Assembly: GCA_905372565.1 (NCBI GenBank)
Contig: CAJPPK010000003.1
Span: 1-64,000, forward strand
DNA from: an uncultured Porphyromonas sp.
GTDB taxonomy: Bacteria; Bacteroidota; Bacteroidia; Bacteroidales; Porphyromonadaceae
DNA length: 64,000 bases
Direction of reading: 5' to 3'
A program made the translations under genes and the position numbers. Positions 25,139 to 34,212 of this stretch are shown in pieces (the stretch's first letter is position 1; every line of letters begins with the position of its first letter). Under the pieces are notes generated by a model that worked only from the letters and a program-made list of their open reading frames with translations, was not told the origin of the DNA and did no database searches.

Positions 25139-28100
25139 ATGAACTTAGATAGATTTATCAACCGCCCTGTCCTCTCCACGGTGATCTCTATCGTCATCGT
25201 GATCCTAGGGATCCTGGGACTTCTGGAGCTGCCTATCGAGCAGTACCCTAACATTGCCCCGCCGACGGTACAGGTCTCGACAGCCTATGCTGGGGCTGAT
25301 GCTCAGACGGTACTAAACTCTGTCATCGCTCCCCTAGAGGAGCAGATCAATGGGGTCGAGGGTATGACCTACATGACCTCTACCGCTACCAACTCAGGCT
25401 CTGCCCAAATCACGGTATACTTCCGTGAAGGGACCGATCCCGATATGGCTGCTGTGAATGTACAGAACCGCGTACAGCAGGCACAGTCGCTCCTCCCAGC
25501 AGACGTCGTACGTGTCGGGGTCACCACACAGAAGCGTCAGTCGAGTATGCTCCTGGTCTATTCCCTCACATCGAAGGATGGACGCTACGACGCAGAGTTC
25601 CTCGCGAACTATGCAGACATTAACATCATCCCAGCGATGAAGCGTGTCCAAGGGGTGGGATCTGCAGGTACGTTTAGCCAATCGACCTACGCTATGCGTC
25701 TGTGGCTTGACCCTGATAAGATGCGCTCCTATAGTCTGATCCCTTCGGATGTCTCCTCTATCCTGGCTACGCAGAACTTTGAGGCGGCACCGGGTAGCCT
25801 TGGGGAGTCGGGAGATCGGACGTATGAGTATGCACTACGCTACACGGGGCGTCTTAAGGAGATCTCCGAGTACGAAAATATCATCCTTCGCTCCGATGCT
25901 GACGGGCGTATCATCCGTCTAAAGGATGTCGCCAAGATTGAGTTAGGCTCACTTAGCTACAGCTCCACCTCGCTACTCAATGGTTATCCTACGGTCACCG
26001 GGATGGTGAACCAGATAGCTGGGTCGAATGCGAATAATATCGTTCGGGATATTAAGGCACAGCTCAAGGAGCTAGAGAAAGACTTTCCTCCCGGTATGGA
26101 GGTCGTCTATGTCGTCGATGTGACGGACTTCCTTCACGCTTCTATTAGCCATGTGCTTCAGACACTGCTAGAGGCCTTCCTGCTCGTCTTTATCGTCGTC
26201 TATCTCTTCCTACAGGATTTACGCTCGACGCTGATACCCGCCATCGCTGTACCCGTGTCCTTGGTGGGGACGTTCTTCTTCCTTAATATCTTCGGCTTCT
26301 CGCTGAACCTCCTTACCCTGTCAGCCTTAGTGCTCGCTATCGCTATCGTCGTGGATGACGCCATCGTAGTCGTGGAGGCGGTACATGCTAAGCTCGACGA
26401 AGGATACCAGTCGGCTCGTCAGGCAAGTCTCGATGCTATGCACGAGATCTCGGGGGCGATCATCTCGATTACGCTTGTAATGGCGGCGGTCTTCGTACCA
26501 GTCTCCTTTATCAGTGGTGTAAGTGGTGCTTTCTTTAAGGAGTTCGGTATCACGATGGCGATATCGATCGTCATCTCGGCAGTTAATGCTTTGACGCTAA
26601 GTCCTGCCCTCTGTGCTATTCTCTTGCGCCCTCATACGAGCCACGAAGGTAAGAAGCCGAACTTTGTCAAGCGTTTCCATGTCGCTTTCAACACCGCTTA
26701 TGAGCTCCGTGTGCAACGTCCCTATCAGAAGGCAGTGAAGTTCTTCTCTGGTCACAAGGTCTCTACGGCGGTTGTCATCCTAGTGAGTATCCTCGGTACG
26801 ATCCTGCTGATGAACATGACGAGTAGTGAGCTCGTACCTAGCGAAGACACGGGATCCACGATGGTAGCCATCTCCACTCCTCCGGGGACAAGTAGAGAGA
26901 AGACTGAGGAAGTCATTGCGAAGGTCGCTCAGGTCGCTAGCTCTCAGGAGGGAGTCGAGCAGGTCATGCAGATCTCAGGCTTCTCTCTCATGGGGGGAAG
27001 TGGATCGAACTACGGATCAATGTTCATTCGTATGAAGGACTTCGATGCACGTAAGAACAGTACAAGTGACATAGCTCGTACGATCCTAGCCTATGGCTCT
27101 ACGATCCCGGATGCTACGGTCATCGCCTTCACCCCTCCGATGGTGCCTGGCTATGGTATGAGCTCTGGGGTGTCCATCACCATGCTTGACCGTACGGGAG
27201 GCTCGCTAGATAAGTTTTTTGCAGAGACGCAGAAGTTCCTGGCAGCGCTCAATGCCCGACCAGAGATAGGCTATGCTATGACGCAGTATAATCCTAAGTA
27301 TCCACAGTACCTAGTGGATGTCGATGTAGCGGCAGCGACACGTGCTGGGACGACCCCGCAGGCGATCCTCTCGACGCTGCAGGGTTACTTCGGAGGGATG
27401 TACGTATCTAACTTCAATAGCTATGGGAAGCTCTACCGTGTCCTGCTCCAAGCTCCAGCAGAGCAACGTCTTGATATCAATGCACTAAGTAACATCTATG
27501 TGCGAACGGGTACTGGAGCGATGGCGCCGATCACCTCTTTCATCAAGACGGAGAAGGTCTTTGGCCCAGCAAGTGTCAGTCGCTTCAATCTGTATACATC
27601 TATTGACCTTATGGTATCGCCTGCTCCTGGTTTCGCCACCGGAGATGCTCTTCAGGCGATCTCTGAGGTAGCTGGGCAGACACTCTCGGCAGGCTATGGC
27701 TATGACTATACAGGGCTGACTCGCTCAGAGCAAGAGTCTTCGGATACGACGGTGCTAATCTTCGGTCTATGTTTGCTCTTTGTTTACTTGATTCTCAGTG
27801 CACAGTATGAGAGCTATCTCTTGCCTCTCTCGGTGATCCTCTCTATCCCATTTGGTCTCTTCGGATCATTCTTGTTCGTGAATATCTTCGGACATACGAA
27901 CAATATCTATATGCAGATCGCTCTGATCATGCTGATCGGTCTGCTGGCGAAGAATGCCATCCTTATTGTAGAGTTTGCTGTCGAGCGTCGTCAGCGTGGG
28001 CTTCCGATCGTCCAGGCGGCTATCGAAGGAGCTGTAGCTCGTCTACGTCCGATCTTGATGACCTCGCTCGCTATGATCGTCGGGCTCCTACCTCTCATGT

Positions 28101-28288
28101 TCTCCTCTGGAGCTGGGGCGAATGGGAACTCTACGCTTGGTGCAGCTACCGTCGGGGGAATGTTCATTGGGATGATCCTTCAGATCTTCTTTGTCCCTAC
28201 TCTCTTTATCATCTTCCAGCTCATGCAGGAGCGTATCAAGCCCCTTGCCCCTGCTGACACTAATCTGCCCACTCATGACGTCGCTTAA
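25139..28288 (+). CDS. RND efflux pump, inner-membrane transporter (HAE1/AcrB-like)
   Basis: Proton-driven multidrug exporter. The 1049-residue length and 12-helix, two-fold layout match AcrB/MexB. It begins with the family start FINRPVLSTVISIVIVILG, has the porter-domain signature VEGMTYMTSTATNSGSAQIT, and the essential transmembrane Asp pair in LAIAIVVDDAIVVVEAV (about residues 402-418), where proton relay occurs. The C-terminal half shows LIGLLAKNAILIVEFAVE and RPILMTSLAMIVGLLPLM. Substrates cannot be inferred. It lies between its adaptor (30-bp gap) and channel (14-bp overlap) genes. Confidence 0.95.
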   Translation: MNLDRFINRPVLSTVISIVIVILGILGLLELPIEQYPNIAPPTVQVSTAYAGADAQTVLNSVIAPLEEQINGVEGMTYMTSTATNSGSAQITVYFREGTDPDMAAVNVQNRVQQAQSLLPADVVRVGVTTQKRQSSMLLVYSLTSKDGRYDAEFLANYADINIIPAMKRVQGVGSAGTFSQSTYAMRLWLDPDKMRSYSLIPSDVSSILATQNFEAAPGSLGESGDRTYEYALRYTGRLKEISEYENIILRSDADGRIIRLKDVAKIELGSLSYSSTSLLNGYPTVTGMVNQIAGSNANNIVRDIKAQLKELEKDFPPGMEVVYVVDVTDFLHASISHVLQTLLEAFLLVFIVVYLFLQDLRSTLIPAIAVPVSLVGTFFFLNIFGFSLNLLTLSALVLAIAIVVDDAIVVVEAVHAKLDEGYQSARQASLDAMHEISGAIISITLVMAAVFVPVSFISGVSGAFFKEFGITMAISIVISAVNALTLSPALCAILLRPHTSHEGKKPNFVKRFHVAFNTAYELRVQRPYQKAVKFFSGHKVSTAVVILVSILGTILLMNMTSSELVPSEDTGSTMVAISTPPGTSREKTEEVIAKVAQVASSQEGVEQVMQISGFSLMGGSGSNYGSMFIRMKDFDARKNSTSDIARTILAYGSTIPDATVIAFTPPMVPGYGMSSGVSITMLDRTGGSLDKFFAETQKFLAALNARPEIGYAMTQYNPKYPQYLVDVDVAAATRAGTTPQAILSTLQGYFGGMYVSNFNSYGKLYRVLLQAPAEQRLDINALSNIYVRTGTGAMAPITSFIKTEKVFGPASVSRFNLYTSIDLMVSPAPGFATGDALQAISEVAGQTLSAGYGYDYTGLTRSEQESSDTTVLIFGLCLLFVYLILSAQYESYLLPLSVILSIPFGLFGSFLFVNIFGHTNNIYMQIALIMLIGLLAKNAILIVEFAVERRQRGLPIVQAAIEGAVARLRPILMTSLAMIVGLLPLMFSSGAGANGNSTLGAATVGGMFIGMILQIFFVPTLFIIFQLMQERIKPLAPADTNLPTHDVA

Positions 28289-29654
28289 GTATAGCCTCCC
28301 CGCACTAGCTCTCCTGCTCGGGCTGTCAAGCTGCGGACTGTATAAGAAGTACGAACGCCCACAGGATATTCAGACCGAAGTCTTTCGACCGGAGCAGATC
28401 GCGACAGTGGGCACAGATACGACCTCCTTGGCTCAGCTACCTTGGCAGGAGCTCTTTACGGACGTTCAGCTTCAGGCACTCATACGTCAGGCACTGAAGC
28501 AGAATGTCGATCTCCTCACAGCGAGTCTCTCTGTGAAGCAAGCGGAGGCTCAGCTTCGCTCGGCACGTCTGTTTTTCTTCCCTTCCCTGACGATCTCTCC
28601 CTCGGTGACGAGCCGTAAGGTGGAGGATACCCCTACGTCTTCCTCCTACGAGCTACCTGTCCAAGCGAGCTGGCAGGTCGACCTTTTCGGCTCCTTGCTG
28701 AATAGTTCTCGTGCGACTCAAGTACAGCTCCTCCGAGCAAGGGAGTACCAACGTCTCGTACAGAGCCGTGTCATCGCTAGCGTCGCTAATGGTTACTATA
28801 CGCTCCTGATGCTTGATGCTCAGCTAGCTCTCTCCCAAGAGGCCGCTAAGCTCGCCCAGCATACCCTAGAGGTCATGGAGGCACAGAAGCAATATGGGCG
28901 TGTCCTCGAGTCTGCCGTGCAGTCTGCTCGGGCGAACCTACATCAAGTGCAGGCTTCGCTTCCCGAGATCCGCCGTCAGATCACGGTGGCAGAGAATGCT
29001 CTGTCACTTCTACTCGGTGAATCTCCTCGTAGCTATCAGCGTGGTAGCCTAGCGTCTCAGTCTCTACCCCAAGAGCTCAGTATCGGTCTACCGATACAGC
29101 TACTGGCTCAGCGCCCTGATGTGCGGGTGGCCGAGATGGCTCTAGCGAATTGCTACTACCAGACGAATATCGCTCGATCGACCTTCTATCCCGCACTAAC
29201 GATCAGTGGAAGTGTGGGCTGGATGGGGACTCTGGGCACGACCGTGGCTAACCCCATGAAGTTCGTCGCTAATGCTGTCGGGGCGCTAGCCCAGCCGATC
29301 TTCGCTCGTGGTAAGCTCGTAGCAGGGCTGAAGGTTGCTCAAGCCGAGCAGGAGAAGGCCCTCCTTGCCTTCCAGCAGAGCCTTTACAACGCAGGAGCAG
29401 AGGTGAGTAATGCGCTAGCGCTCTACGAAGCCTCTCGAGCACGCGTGGCGGAGGAAGCGCTGCAGCTCGCCAGCCTCAAGGAGAACGTATCCATTACGGA
29501 GACGCTCTTTAAGAGTGGGCGAAGTAGCTCCTACCTCGAAGTCATCACAGCCCAGCAGGCTCTCCTGCAGGCACAGCTGACGGAGGTGCGTGATCGGTTC
29601 AGTCAAATGCAGGCCGTGGTCAATCTATATAATGCCTTAGGTGGAGGTGCTTAG
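28275..29654 (+). CDS. TolC-family outer-membrane efflux lipoprotein (NodT/OprM type)
   Basis: Outer-membrane channel of the tripartite pump. The 459-residue protein has a lipoprotein signal (LPALALLLGLSSC, Cys near 16) and two OEP repeats: PWQELFTDVQLQALIRQALKQN... with SLSVKQAEAQLRSARLFFFPSL, and the second starting LAQRPDVRVAEMALANCYYQTNIARSTFYPAL, a hallmark of this family. ATG at 28275 overlaps the pump stop by 14 bp. The longer frame from 28191 would place Ser-rich out-of-frame sequence before the signal and is rejected. A strong bidirectional terminator follows. Confidence 0.94.
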   Translation: MTSLKYSLPALALLLGLSSCGLYKKYERPQDIQTEVFRPEQIATVGTDTTSLAQLPWQELFTDVQLQALIRQALKQNVDLLTASLSVKQAEAQLRSARLFFFPSLTISPSVTSRKVEDTPTSSSYELPVQASWQVDLFGSLLNSSRATQVQLLRAREYQRLVQSRVIASVANGYYTLLMLDAQLALSQEAAKLAQHTLEVMEAQKQYGRVLESAVQSARANLHQVQASLPEIRRQITVAENALSLLLGESPRSYQRGSLASQSLPQELSIGLPIQLLAQRPDVRVAEMALANCYYQTNIARSTFYPALTISGSVGWMGTLGTTVANPMKFVANAVGALAQPIFARGKLVAGLKVAQAEQEKALLAFQQSLYNAGAEVSNALALYEASRARVAEEALQLASLKENVSITETLFKSGRSSSYLEVITAQQALLQAQLTEVRDRFSQMQAVVNLYNALGGGA

Positions 29655-29684
29655 TTAGGTAGAGATACCCTCCCTCTAGCTAGA

Positions 29685-29732
29685 ATACGCCGATCCCCAG
29701 ACTTCCTATGCGAAGTCTGGGGATCGGCGTAT
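29685..29732. terminator. bidirectional terminator
   Basis: A perfect 21-bp stem starting ATACGCCGATCCCCAG with loop CTATGC, between the convergent efflux operon and Sel1 gene. The T-run is poor; stem strength is the main evidence. Confidence 0.8.
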
Positions 29733-29759
29733 GGGATCAGTGGGTAAAGCCCTAGGAGA

Positions 29760-30425
29760 TTAGTACGTGGGGTGTAGCTGGCGTCTCCAGTAAGCGAGGA
29801 GCTCGGTATGGTCACCGTTGACGAGATTATTCTCTAGCAGGTGGATGATCAGCGACACAGCTTCCTGTGAGCCTCGCTGGGCAGCCTGCTCTGCGTAGTA
29901 ATAGCTCGTGTCATAGTCTACCGAAGGTGCAGCTCCGTCGGGGAGGAGGCTCTTGGCGACGATGAGATAGGCTCTGGCTGAGCCCTGCTCCATAGCCTTC
30001 TGTAGGAAGGTCTGTGCACGCTCCTTGTCGGCAGGCAAGCCCTTACCATTGGCATAGATATCATAGAGACGGAGGTAAGCATCGGAGTAGCCACGATCAC
30101 CGGCTATCTCTAGGTAGAAGAGCGCCTGCGGTGGGGCGACGGGTTGACCACTGGCCTCGAGCTGAAGGAGCGCTGAGGTGTAGAGCGCAGCCGGATGTCC
30201 CTGGTCGGTAGCACGATTGAGCAAGGCGCGAGCCTCGGCTACTGTCATCTCGGGAGCATGACCTGAGGCGTAGAGATCAAAGAGCTTGTACTGAGCCTCG
30301 GCATCACCTTCGGCAGCCGCGATCTTAAGGGCCTTGACGGTTTGTTTGTCGGTATCCGGGCTAGACACTTCTCGGTGGAGAGCATTAAGTGGGTGCTCGG
30401 AGCTGGTAGTGTATGGATTCTTCAT
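29760..30425 (-). CDS. Sel1-like repeat protein
   Basis: A 221-residue cytoplasmic protein with no signal sequence, made of about four Sel1-like (TPR-related) repeats: AAAEGDAEAQYKLFDLYASG, ATDQGHPAALYTSALLQLEA, AGDRGYSDAYLRLYDIYANG and AMEQGSARAYLIVAKSL. Such repeats form a helical solenoid for protein-protein contacts. The partner is unknown. It is monocistronic, with its own promoter at 30494-30524 and a shared terminator. Confidence 0.85.
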   Translation of the reverse strand: MKNPYTTSSEHPLNALHREVSSPDTDKQTVKALKIAAAEGDAEAQYKLFDLYASGHAPEMTVAEARALLNRATDQGHPAALYTSALLQLEASGQPVAPPQALFYLEIAGDRGYSDAYLRLYDIYANGKGLPADKERAQTFLQKAMEQGSARAYLIVAKSLLPDGAAPSVDYDTSYYYAEQAAQRGSQEAVSLIIHLLENNLVNGDHTELLAYWRRQLHPTY

Positions 30426-30493
30426 TTTGCTTGGCTATTGTCCAGCTGTATAAAGTAGACCTTCCGACCTTGATTAACGGAAGGTTCCAAGGG

Positions 30494-30524
30494 CAAAGGT
30501 AATTAAAATAAGATGTCCGGCAAT
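30494..30524 (-). promoter_or_regulatory. promoter of the Sel1 gene
   Basis: Minus-strand ATTG (-33-like, plus positions 30521-30524), 19-bp spacer, then TACCTTTG (plus positions 30494-30501), about 70 bp upstream of the ATG. Confidence 0.7.
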
Positions 30525-30671
30525 ACGGCATCGGATTTTAGGATATAGGCTATATTTCGTTAAGTTTTAAAGTAATTCAAGGCTTTGGTTGGCAGGTGAT
30601 TGGGGTGGATTATAGGAAGTCGCCCCGAAGTATCAGCCTTGGCTTCCCGAATGAGATGAGTGAGCATTTGG

Positions 30672-30826
30672 GGGCATAGCTCTCGCGGGAGAGGAGCGTC
30701 AGGCGGCCTTGGGGTAGAGGTAGAGCTTTGAGGAGGGAGAGGTTAGCCTTTTCTTGAGAAGAGGTAGAGCTTTCTCTCGACGAAGGGTCAGCTTTGCTGG
30801 GGCGAGGGTTGCTGGTCACTAGGGGA
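30672..30826. repeat. family I 22-bp array (locus I-d, about five units)
   Basis: Cores AGGTAGAGC (30718), AGGTTAGCC (30740), AGGTAGAGC (30762), AGGGTCAGC (30784) and a looser AGGGTTGCT (30805), period 22 bp. A degenerate unit GGGCATAGCT sits at 30672, slightly out of register. The array lies in the divergent Sel1-galE gap; the rest of that 629-bp gap holds only the two promoters. Confidence 0.72.
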
Positions 30827-30987
30827 GAGGTCATATATTGGAGAGCGTGGCTTGGGATGATGGGTAGCTGGTGCTTGACCGAGGAGTTTCCCTTGGTCTG
30901 TTAGGGTGGGGAAGAGGTGTCGTCTTAGTGGGGAATTAGCTCGGCGTCTTCCGGGTCTAAGAGGTAGGCTATGTGCGCTGAATAGAG

Positions 30988-30995
30988 TATCTTTG
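30988..30995 (+). promoter_or_regulatory. -7 element of galE promoter
   Basis: TATCTTTG, 59 bp before the galE ATG. No TTTG at the expected upstream distance. Confidence 0.55.
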
Positions 30996-31054
30996 TTCAG
31001 ATATATATGGGGGTATGCCCCACTTAGTTCTACACTTCAAACACCTTCTCTATA

Positions 31055-32092
31055 ATGGCAAGCAAAGGAACGATTCTCGTCACTGGTGGTACGGGATATA
31101 TTGGCTCCCACACGACGGTAGAGCTCATGCAGGCTGGCTATGACGTCGTCAGCATCGACAACTTCTCTAACTCAGGCCCAGACGTGCTCCAGGGGATCGA
31201 AGCGATCACGGGGCGCCGTCCGACCTTCTACGAAGCTGACTGTAATGACGAAGCAGCCATGGAGCGTATCTTCTCGGCTCACCCCGATATCGTCGGGGTT
31301 ATTCACTTCGTAGCTAGTAAGGCTGTCGGGGAATCCGTGCAGAAGCCTCTCCTTTACTACCGCAATAACCTCCTCTCCCTCATCGTCCTCCTCGAAGCTA
31401 TGCAGCGCCATGGGACGAAGGGGATAGTCTTCTCCTCTTCATGCACCGTCTATGGTCAGCCCGAAGTGCTACCTGTGACGGAGGAAGCCCCTGTCCAGCA
31501 GGCGCTCTCTCCCTATGGTAATACGAAGCAGATCAATGAGGAGATCCTAGCAGATGCTGTCTATGCAGGCGCACCCTACAAGGTTATTCGCCTGAGATAC
31601 TTCAATCCTATCGGGGCACACCCCTCGGCTCTGATCGGAGAGCTACCTAATGGTGTCCCCCAAAACCTCATTCCCTACCTCACACAGACTGCCGCTGGCA
31701 TCCGTAAGGAGCTGAGTGTCTTCGGTGACGACTATAATACGCCTGACGGATCGTGTGTGCGTGACTATATCAACGTCGTCGACCTAGCGAAGGCACACGT
31801 CATCGCCATCGCTCGTATGCTAGACGATACGAAGAATAGCCCCCGCTTGGAGACCTTCAACATCGGTACAGGACGAGGCGTCAGCGTGCTGGAGCTTATC
31901 CGCACCTTTGAGGATGTCACGGGAGTGGCTGTGCCTCACAAGATCGTCGGACGACGTGAAGGAGATATCGAGCAGGTCTGGGCGAACCCCAAGCATGCCA
32001 ATGAAGTCCTCGGCTGGGAGGCCAAGGAGACCCTAGGAGATACGCTTCGCTCGGCTTGGGCTTGGCAGCAGCGTCTCTCCGACAAGAATTAA
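31055..32092 (+). CDS. galE: UDP-glucose 4-epimerase
   Basis: Interconverts UDP-glucose and UDP-galactose (Leloir pathway, and precursor supply for surface glycans). A 345-residue extended short-chain dehydrogenase: NAD-binding GGTGYIGSHTTVELM (residues 10-24), SIDNFSNS, the SSSCTVYG segment with catalytic Ser/Thr near 127, and catalytic Tyr-Lys in SPYGNTKQINEE (about 151-162), followed by the substrate region RYFNPIGAHPSALIGE and the C-terminal YNTPDGSCVRDYINVVDLA. Complete and typical of the family. Confidence 0.96.
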   Translation: MASKGTILVTGGTGYIGSHTTVELMQAGYDVVSIDNFSNSGPDVLQGIEAITGRRPTFYEADCNDEAAMERIFSAHPDIVGVIHFVASKAVGESVQKPLLYYRNNLLSLIVLLEAMQRHGTKGIVFSSSCTVYGQPEVLPVTEEAPVQQALSPYGNTKQINEEILADAVYAGAPYKVIRLRYFNPIGAHPSALIGELPNGVPQNLIPYLTQTAAGIRKELSVFGDDYNTPDGSCVRDYINVVDLAKAHVIAIARMLDDTKNSPRLETFNIGTGRGVSVLELIRTFEDVTGVAVPHKIVGRREGDIEQVWANPKHANEVLGWEAKETLGDTLRSAWAWQQRLSDKN

Positions 32093-32105
32093 ACGACTAA
32101 TCCGT

Positions 32106-32148
32106 ACGGAGCTTCTCACTGGGACTAACGCCTAGGGAGAAGCTCCGT
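32106..32148 (+). terminator. hairpin between galE and metG
   Basis: A 12-bp stem ACGGAGCTTCTC / GAGAAGCTCCGT with a 19-nt loop. No T-run follows, so it could be a weak terminator or an RNA processing structure; it may allow read-through into metG. Confidence 0.5.
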
Positions 32149-32163
32149 CTCATCTTATCAAGC

Positions 32164-34206
32164 ATGAAGAAAGACTTCAAGCGTACTCTTATTACCGCCG
32201 CTCTCCCCTATGCTAATGGTCCCGTACATATCGGGCACTTGGCTGGGGTATACATCCCATCAGATATCTATGCCCGCTACCTACGTCTAAAGGGCGAAGA
32301 GGTACTCTTCGTCTGCGGTAGCGATGAGCATGGTGTCCCCGTTACTATTAAGGCCAAGAAGGAAGGTATCACCCCGCAGGATGTCGTCGACCGCTATGAT
32401 GCTATCATCCGTCAGTCGTTCGCAGACTTCGGGATTACCTTCGATATCTACGGACGTACGACTAGCCCTACTCATAGAGAGCATGCTGCTGCGATCTTCC
32501 GTACCCTTTATGACAAGGGGGAATTCCTTGAGGAGGAGAGCGAGCAGTATTATGATCCCGAAGCTAAGCAGTTCCTCGCCGACCGCTATATCACTGGTAC
32601 CTGTCCCCGCTGTCAATATGACCGGGCATACGGAGATCAGTGTGAGCACTGCGGATCGACGCTGAACCCAACCGACCTCATTCATCCCAAGAGCGCTATC
32701 TCTGGAGCGACGCCAGAGCTACGTAAGACGAAGCACTGGTACCTCCCGCTCAACAAGCACGAGGACTTCCTCCGTCAGTGGATCCTAGAGGATCATAAGG
32801 AGTGGAAGACCAATGTCTACGGGCAGTGTAAGAGTTGGCTCGACGGAGGTCTACAGCCACGCGCCGTGAGCCGAGACCTTGACTGGGGGATCCCTGTACC
32901 TGTCGAGGGAGCAGAGGGTAAGGTGCTCTACGTTTGGTTTGATGCTCCGATCGGCTACATCTCGAATACCAAGGAGCTACTGCCTGACAGCTGGGAGACT
33001 TGGTGGAAGAGTGAAGACACCCGACTCCTACACTTCATCGGGAAGGATAATATCGTCTTCCACTGTATCGTCTTCCCTGCGATGCTTCGTGCCGAAGGGT
33101 CATACATCCTACCAGATAACGTCCCTGCCAATGAGTTCCTCAATCTTGAGGGGGACAAGATATCTACCTCCCGCAATTGGGCTGTCTGGCTCAATGAATA
33201 CCTCGAGGATCTCCCCGGGAAGCAGGACGTCCTGCGCTACGTCCTCACGGCTAATGCCCCCGAGACTAAGGACAATGACTTCACTTGGAAGGACTATCAA
33301 GCACGTAATAATAATGAGCTGGTAGCTGTCTTCGGTAACTTCGTCAATCGTGCCCTCGTCCTTACCGCCAAGTACTTCGAGGGTCGGGTGCCAGCACGAG
33401 GTGAGCTAACGGACTTTGATAAGGAGACTCTCGACGAGCTAGGTAAGGTGCGCAGCGCTATTGAGAAGGAGCTTGACGCCTTCCATTTCCGTGAAGCGCT
33501 GAAGGAAGCCATGAATCTCGCTCGCCTAGGGAATAAGTACCTCGCAGATACCGAGCCCTGGAAGCTGGCAAAGACAGACATGGATCGAGTCGCGACCATC
33601 CTCAATATCTCCCTTCAGCTAACCGCTAACCTCGCTATCGCCTTCGCTCCCTTCCTGCCGCAGAGCAGTGAGAAGCTCTTAGGTATGCTTCAGATCTCAC
33701 TTCTAGCTTGGGTGGATCTTGGACGTAGTGACCTACTCAGCGAGGGACACCAGCTTGGGCAGGCGAGTCTGCTCTTCGAGAAGATCGAAGACGAGGTCAT
33801 CGAGGCACAGATCGCTAAGCTCCAGGCGACGAAAGCAGCTAACGATGCCGCCGAAGCGAAGGCTCCTGCTGTGGGCGACGATATTACCTTCGATGACTTC
33901 ACCAAGCTCGATCTACGTGTAGGTACGGTCCTTGAGTGTCAGAAAGTGCCGAAGGCGGATAAGCTCTTGCAGTTCCGTATCGATGATGGCCTAGGTGGTC
34001 GCACCATCGTCTCCGGTATTGCCCAGCACTATAGTCCTGAGGAGCTGGTCGGGAAGCAGGTCTGCTTCATCGCCAATCTTCCACCTCGCAAGCTCCGTGG
34101 TATCGAGTCTCAGGGCATGATCCTATCGGCTGAAGACTATACCACCGGTGCTCTCCGTCTCATTACCCCGATGGAACTGCTCGCTACGGGTAGTCAGATC
34201 AAGTAG
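32164..34206 (+). CDS. metG: methionyl-tRNA synthetase
   Basis: Charges tRNA-Met. The 680-residue protein is the long form: HIGH motif in [11 protein letters not shown] (about residue 21), zinc-knuckle cysteines CPRC...CEHCG (about 146-164), KMSKS equivalent DKISTS (about 335), anticodon-binding helical domain (about 390-545), and a C-terminal tRNA-binding (EMAP/OB-fold) domain from about 575 ([27 protein letters not shown]). The HIGH and KISTS motifs are intact. The nucleotidase gene follows after 6 bp. Confidence 0.97.
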   Translation: MKKDFKRTLITAALPYANGPVHIGHLAGVYIPSDIYARYLRLKGEEVLFVCGSDEHGVPVTIKAKKEGITPQDVVDRYDAIIRQSFADFGITFDIYGRTTSPTHREHAAAIFRTLYDKGEFLEEESEQYYDPEAKQFLADRYITGTCPRCQYDRAYGDQCEHCGSTLNPTDLIHPKSAISGATPELRKTKHWYLPLNKHEDFLRQWILEDHKEWKTNVYGQCKSWLDGGLQPRAVSRDLDWGIPVPVEGAEGKVLYVWFDAPIGYISNTKELLPDSWETWWKSEDTRLLHFIGKDNIVFHCIVFPAMLRAEGSYILPDNVPANEFLNLEGDKISTSRNWAVWLNEYLEDLPGKQDVLRYVLTANAPETKDNDFTWKDYQARNNNELVAVFGNFVNRALVLTAKYFEGRVPARGELTDFDKETLDELGKVRSAIEKELDAFHFREALKEAMNLARLGNKYLADTEPWKLAKTDMDRVATILNISLQLTANLAIAFAPFLPQSSEKLLGMLQISLLAWVDLGRSDLLSEGHQLGQASLLFEKIEDEVIEAQIAKLQATKAANDAAEAKAPAVGDDITFDDFTKLDLRVGTVLECQKVPKADKLLQFRIDDGLGGRTIVSGIAQHYSPEELVGKQVCFIANLPPRKLRGIESQGMILSAEDYTTGALRLITPMELLATGSQIK

Positions 34207-34212
34207 TATCCT

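Noticed and set aside
30610..30834. Minus-strand 74-codon frame in the Sel1-galE gap
   Set aside because: It is the translation of the I-d repeat array and has no family match.
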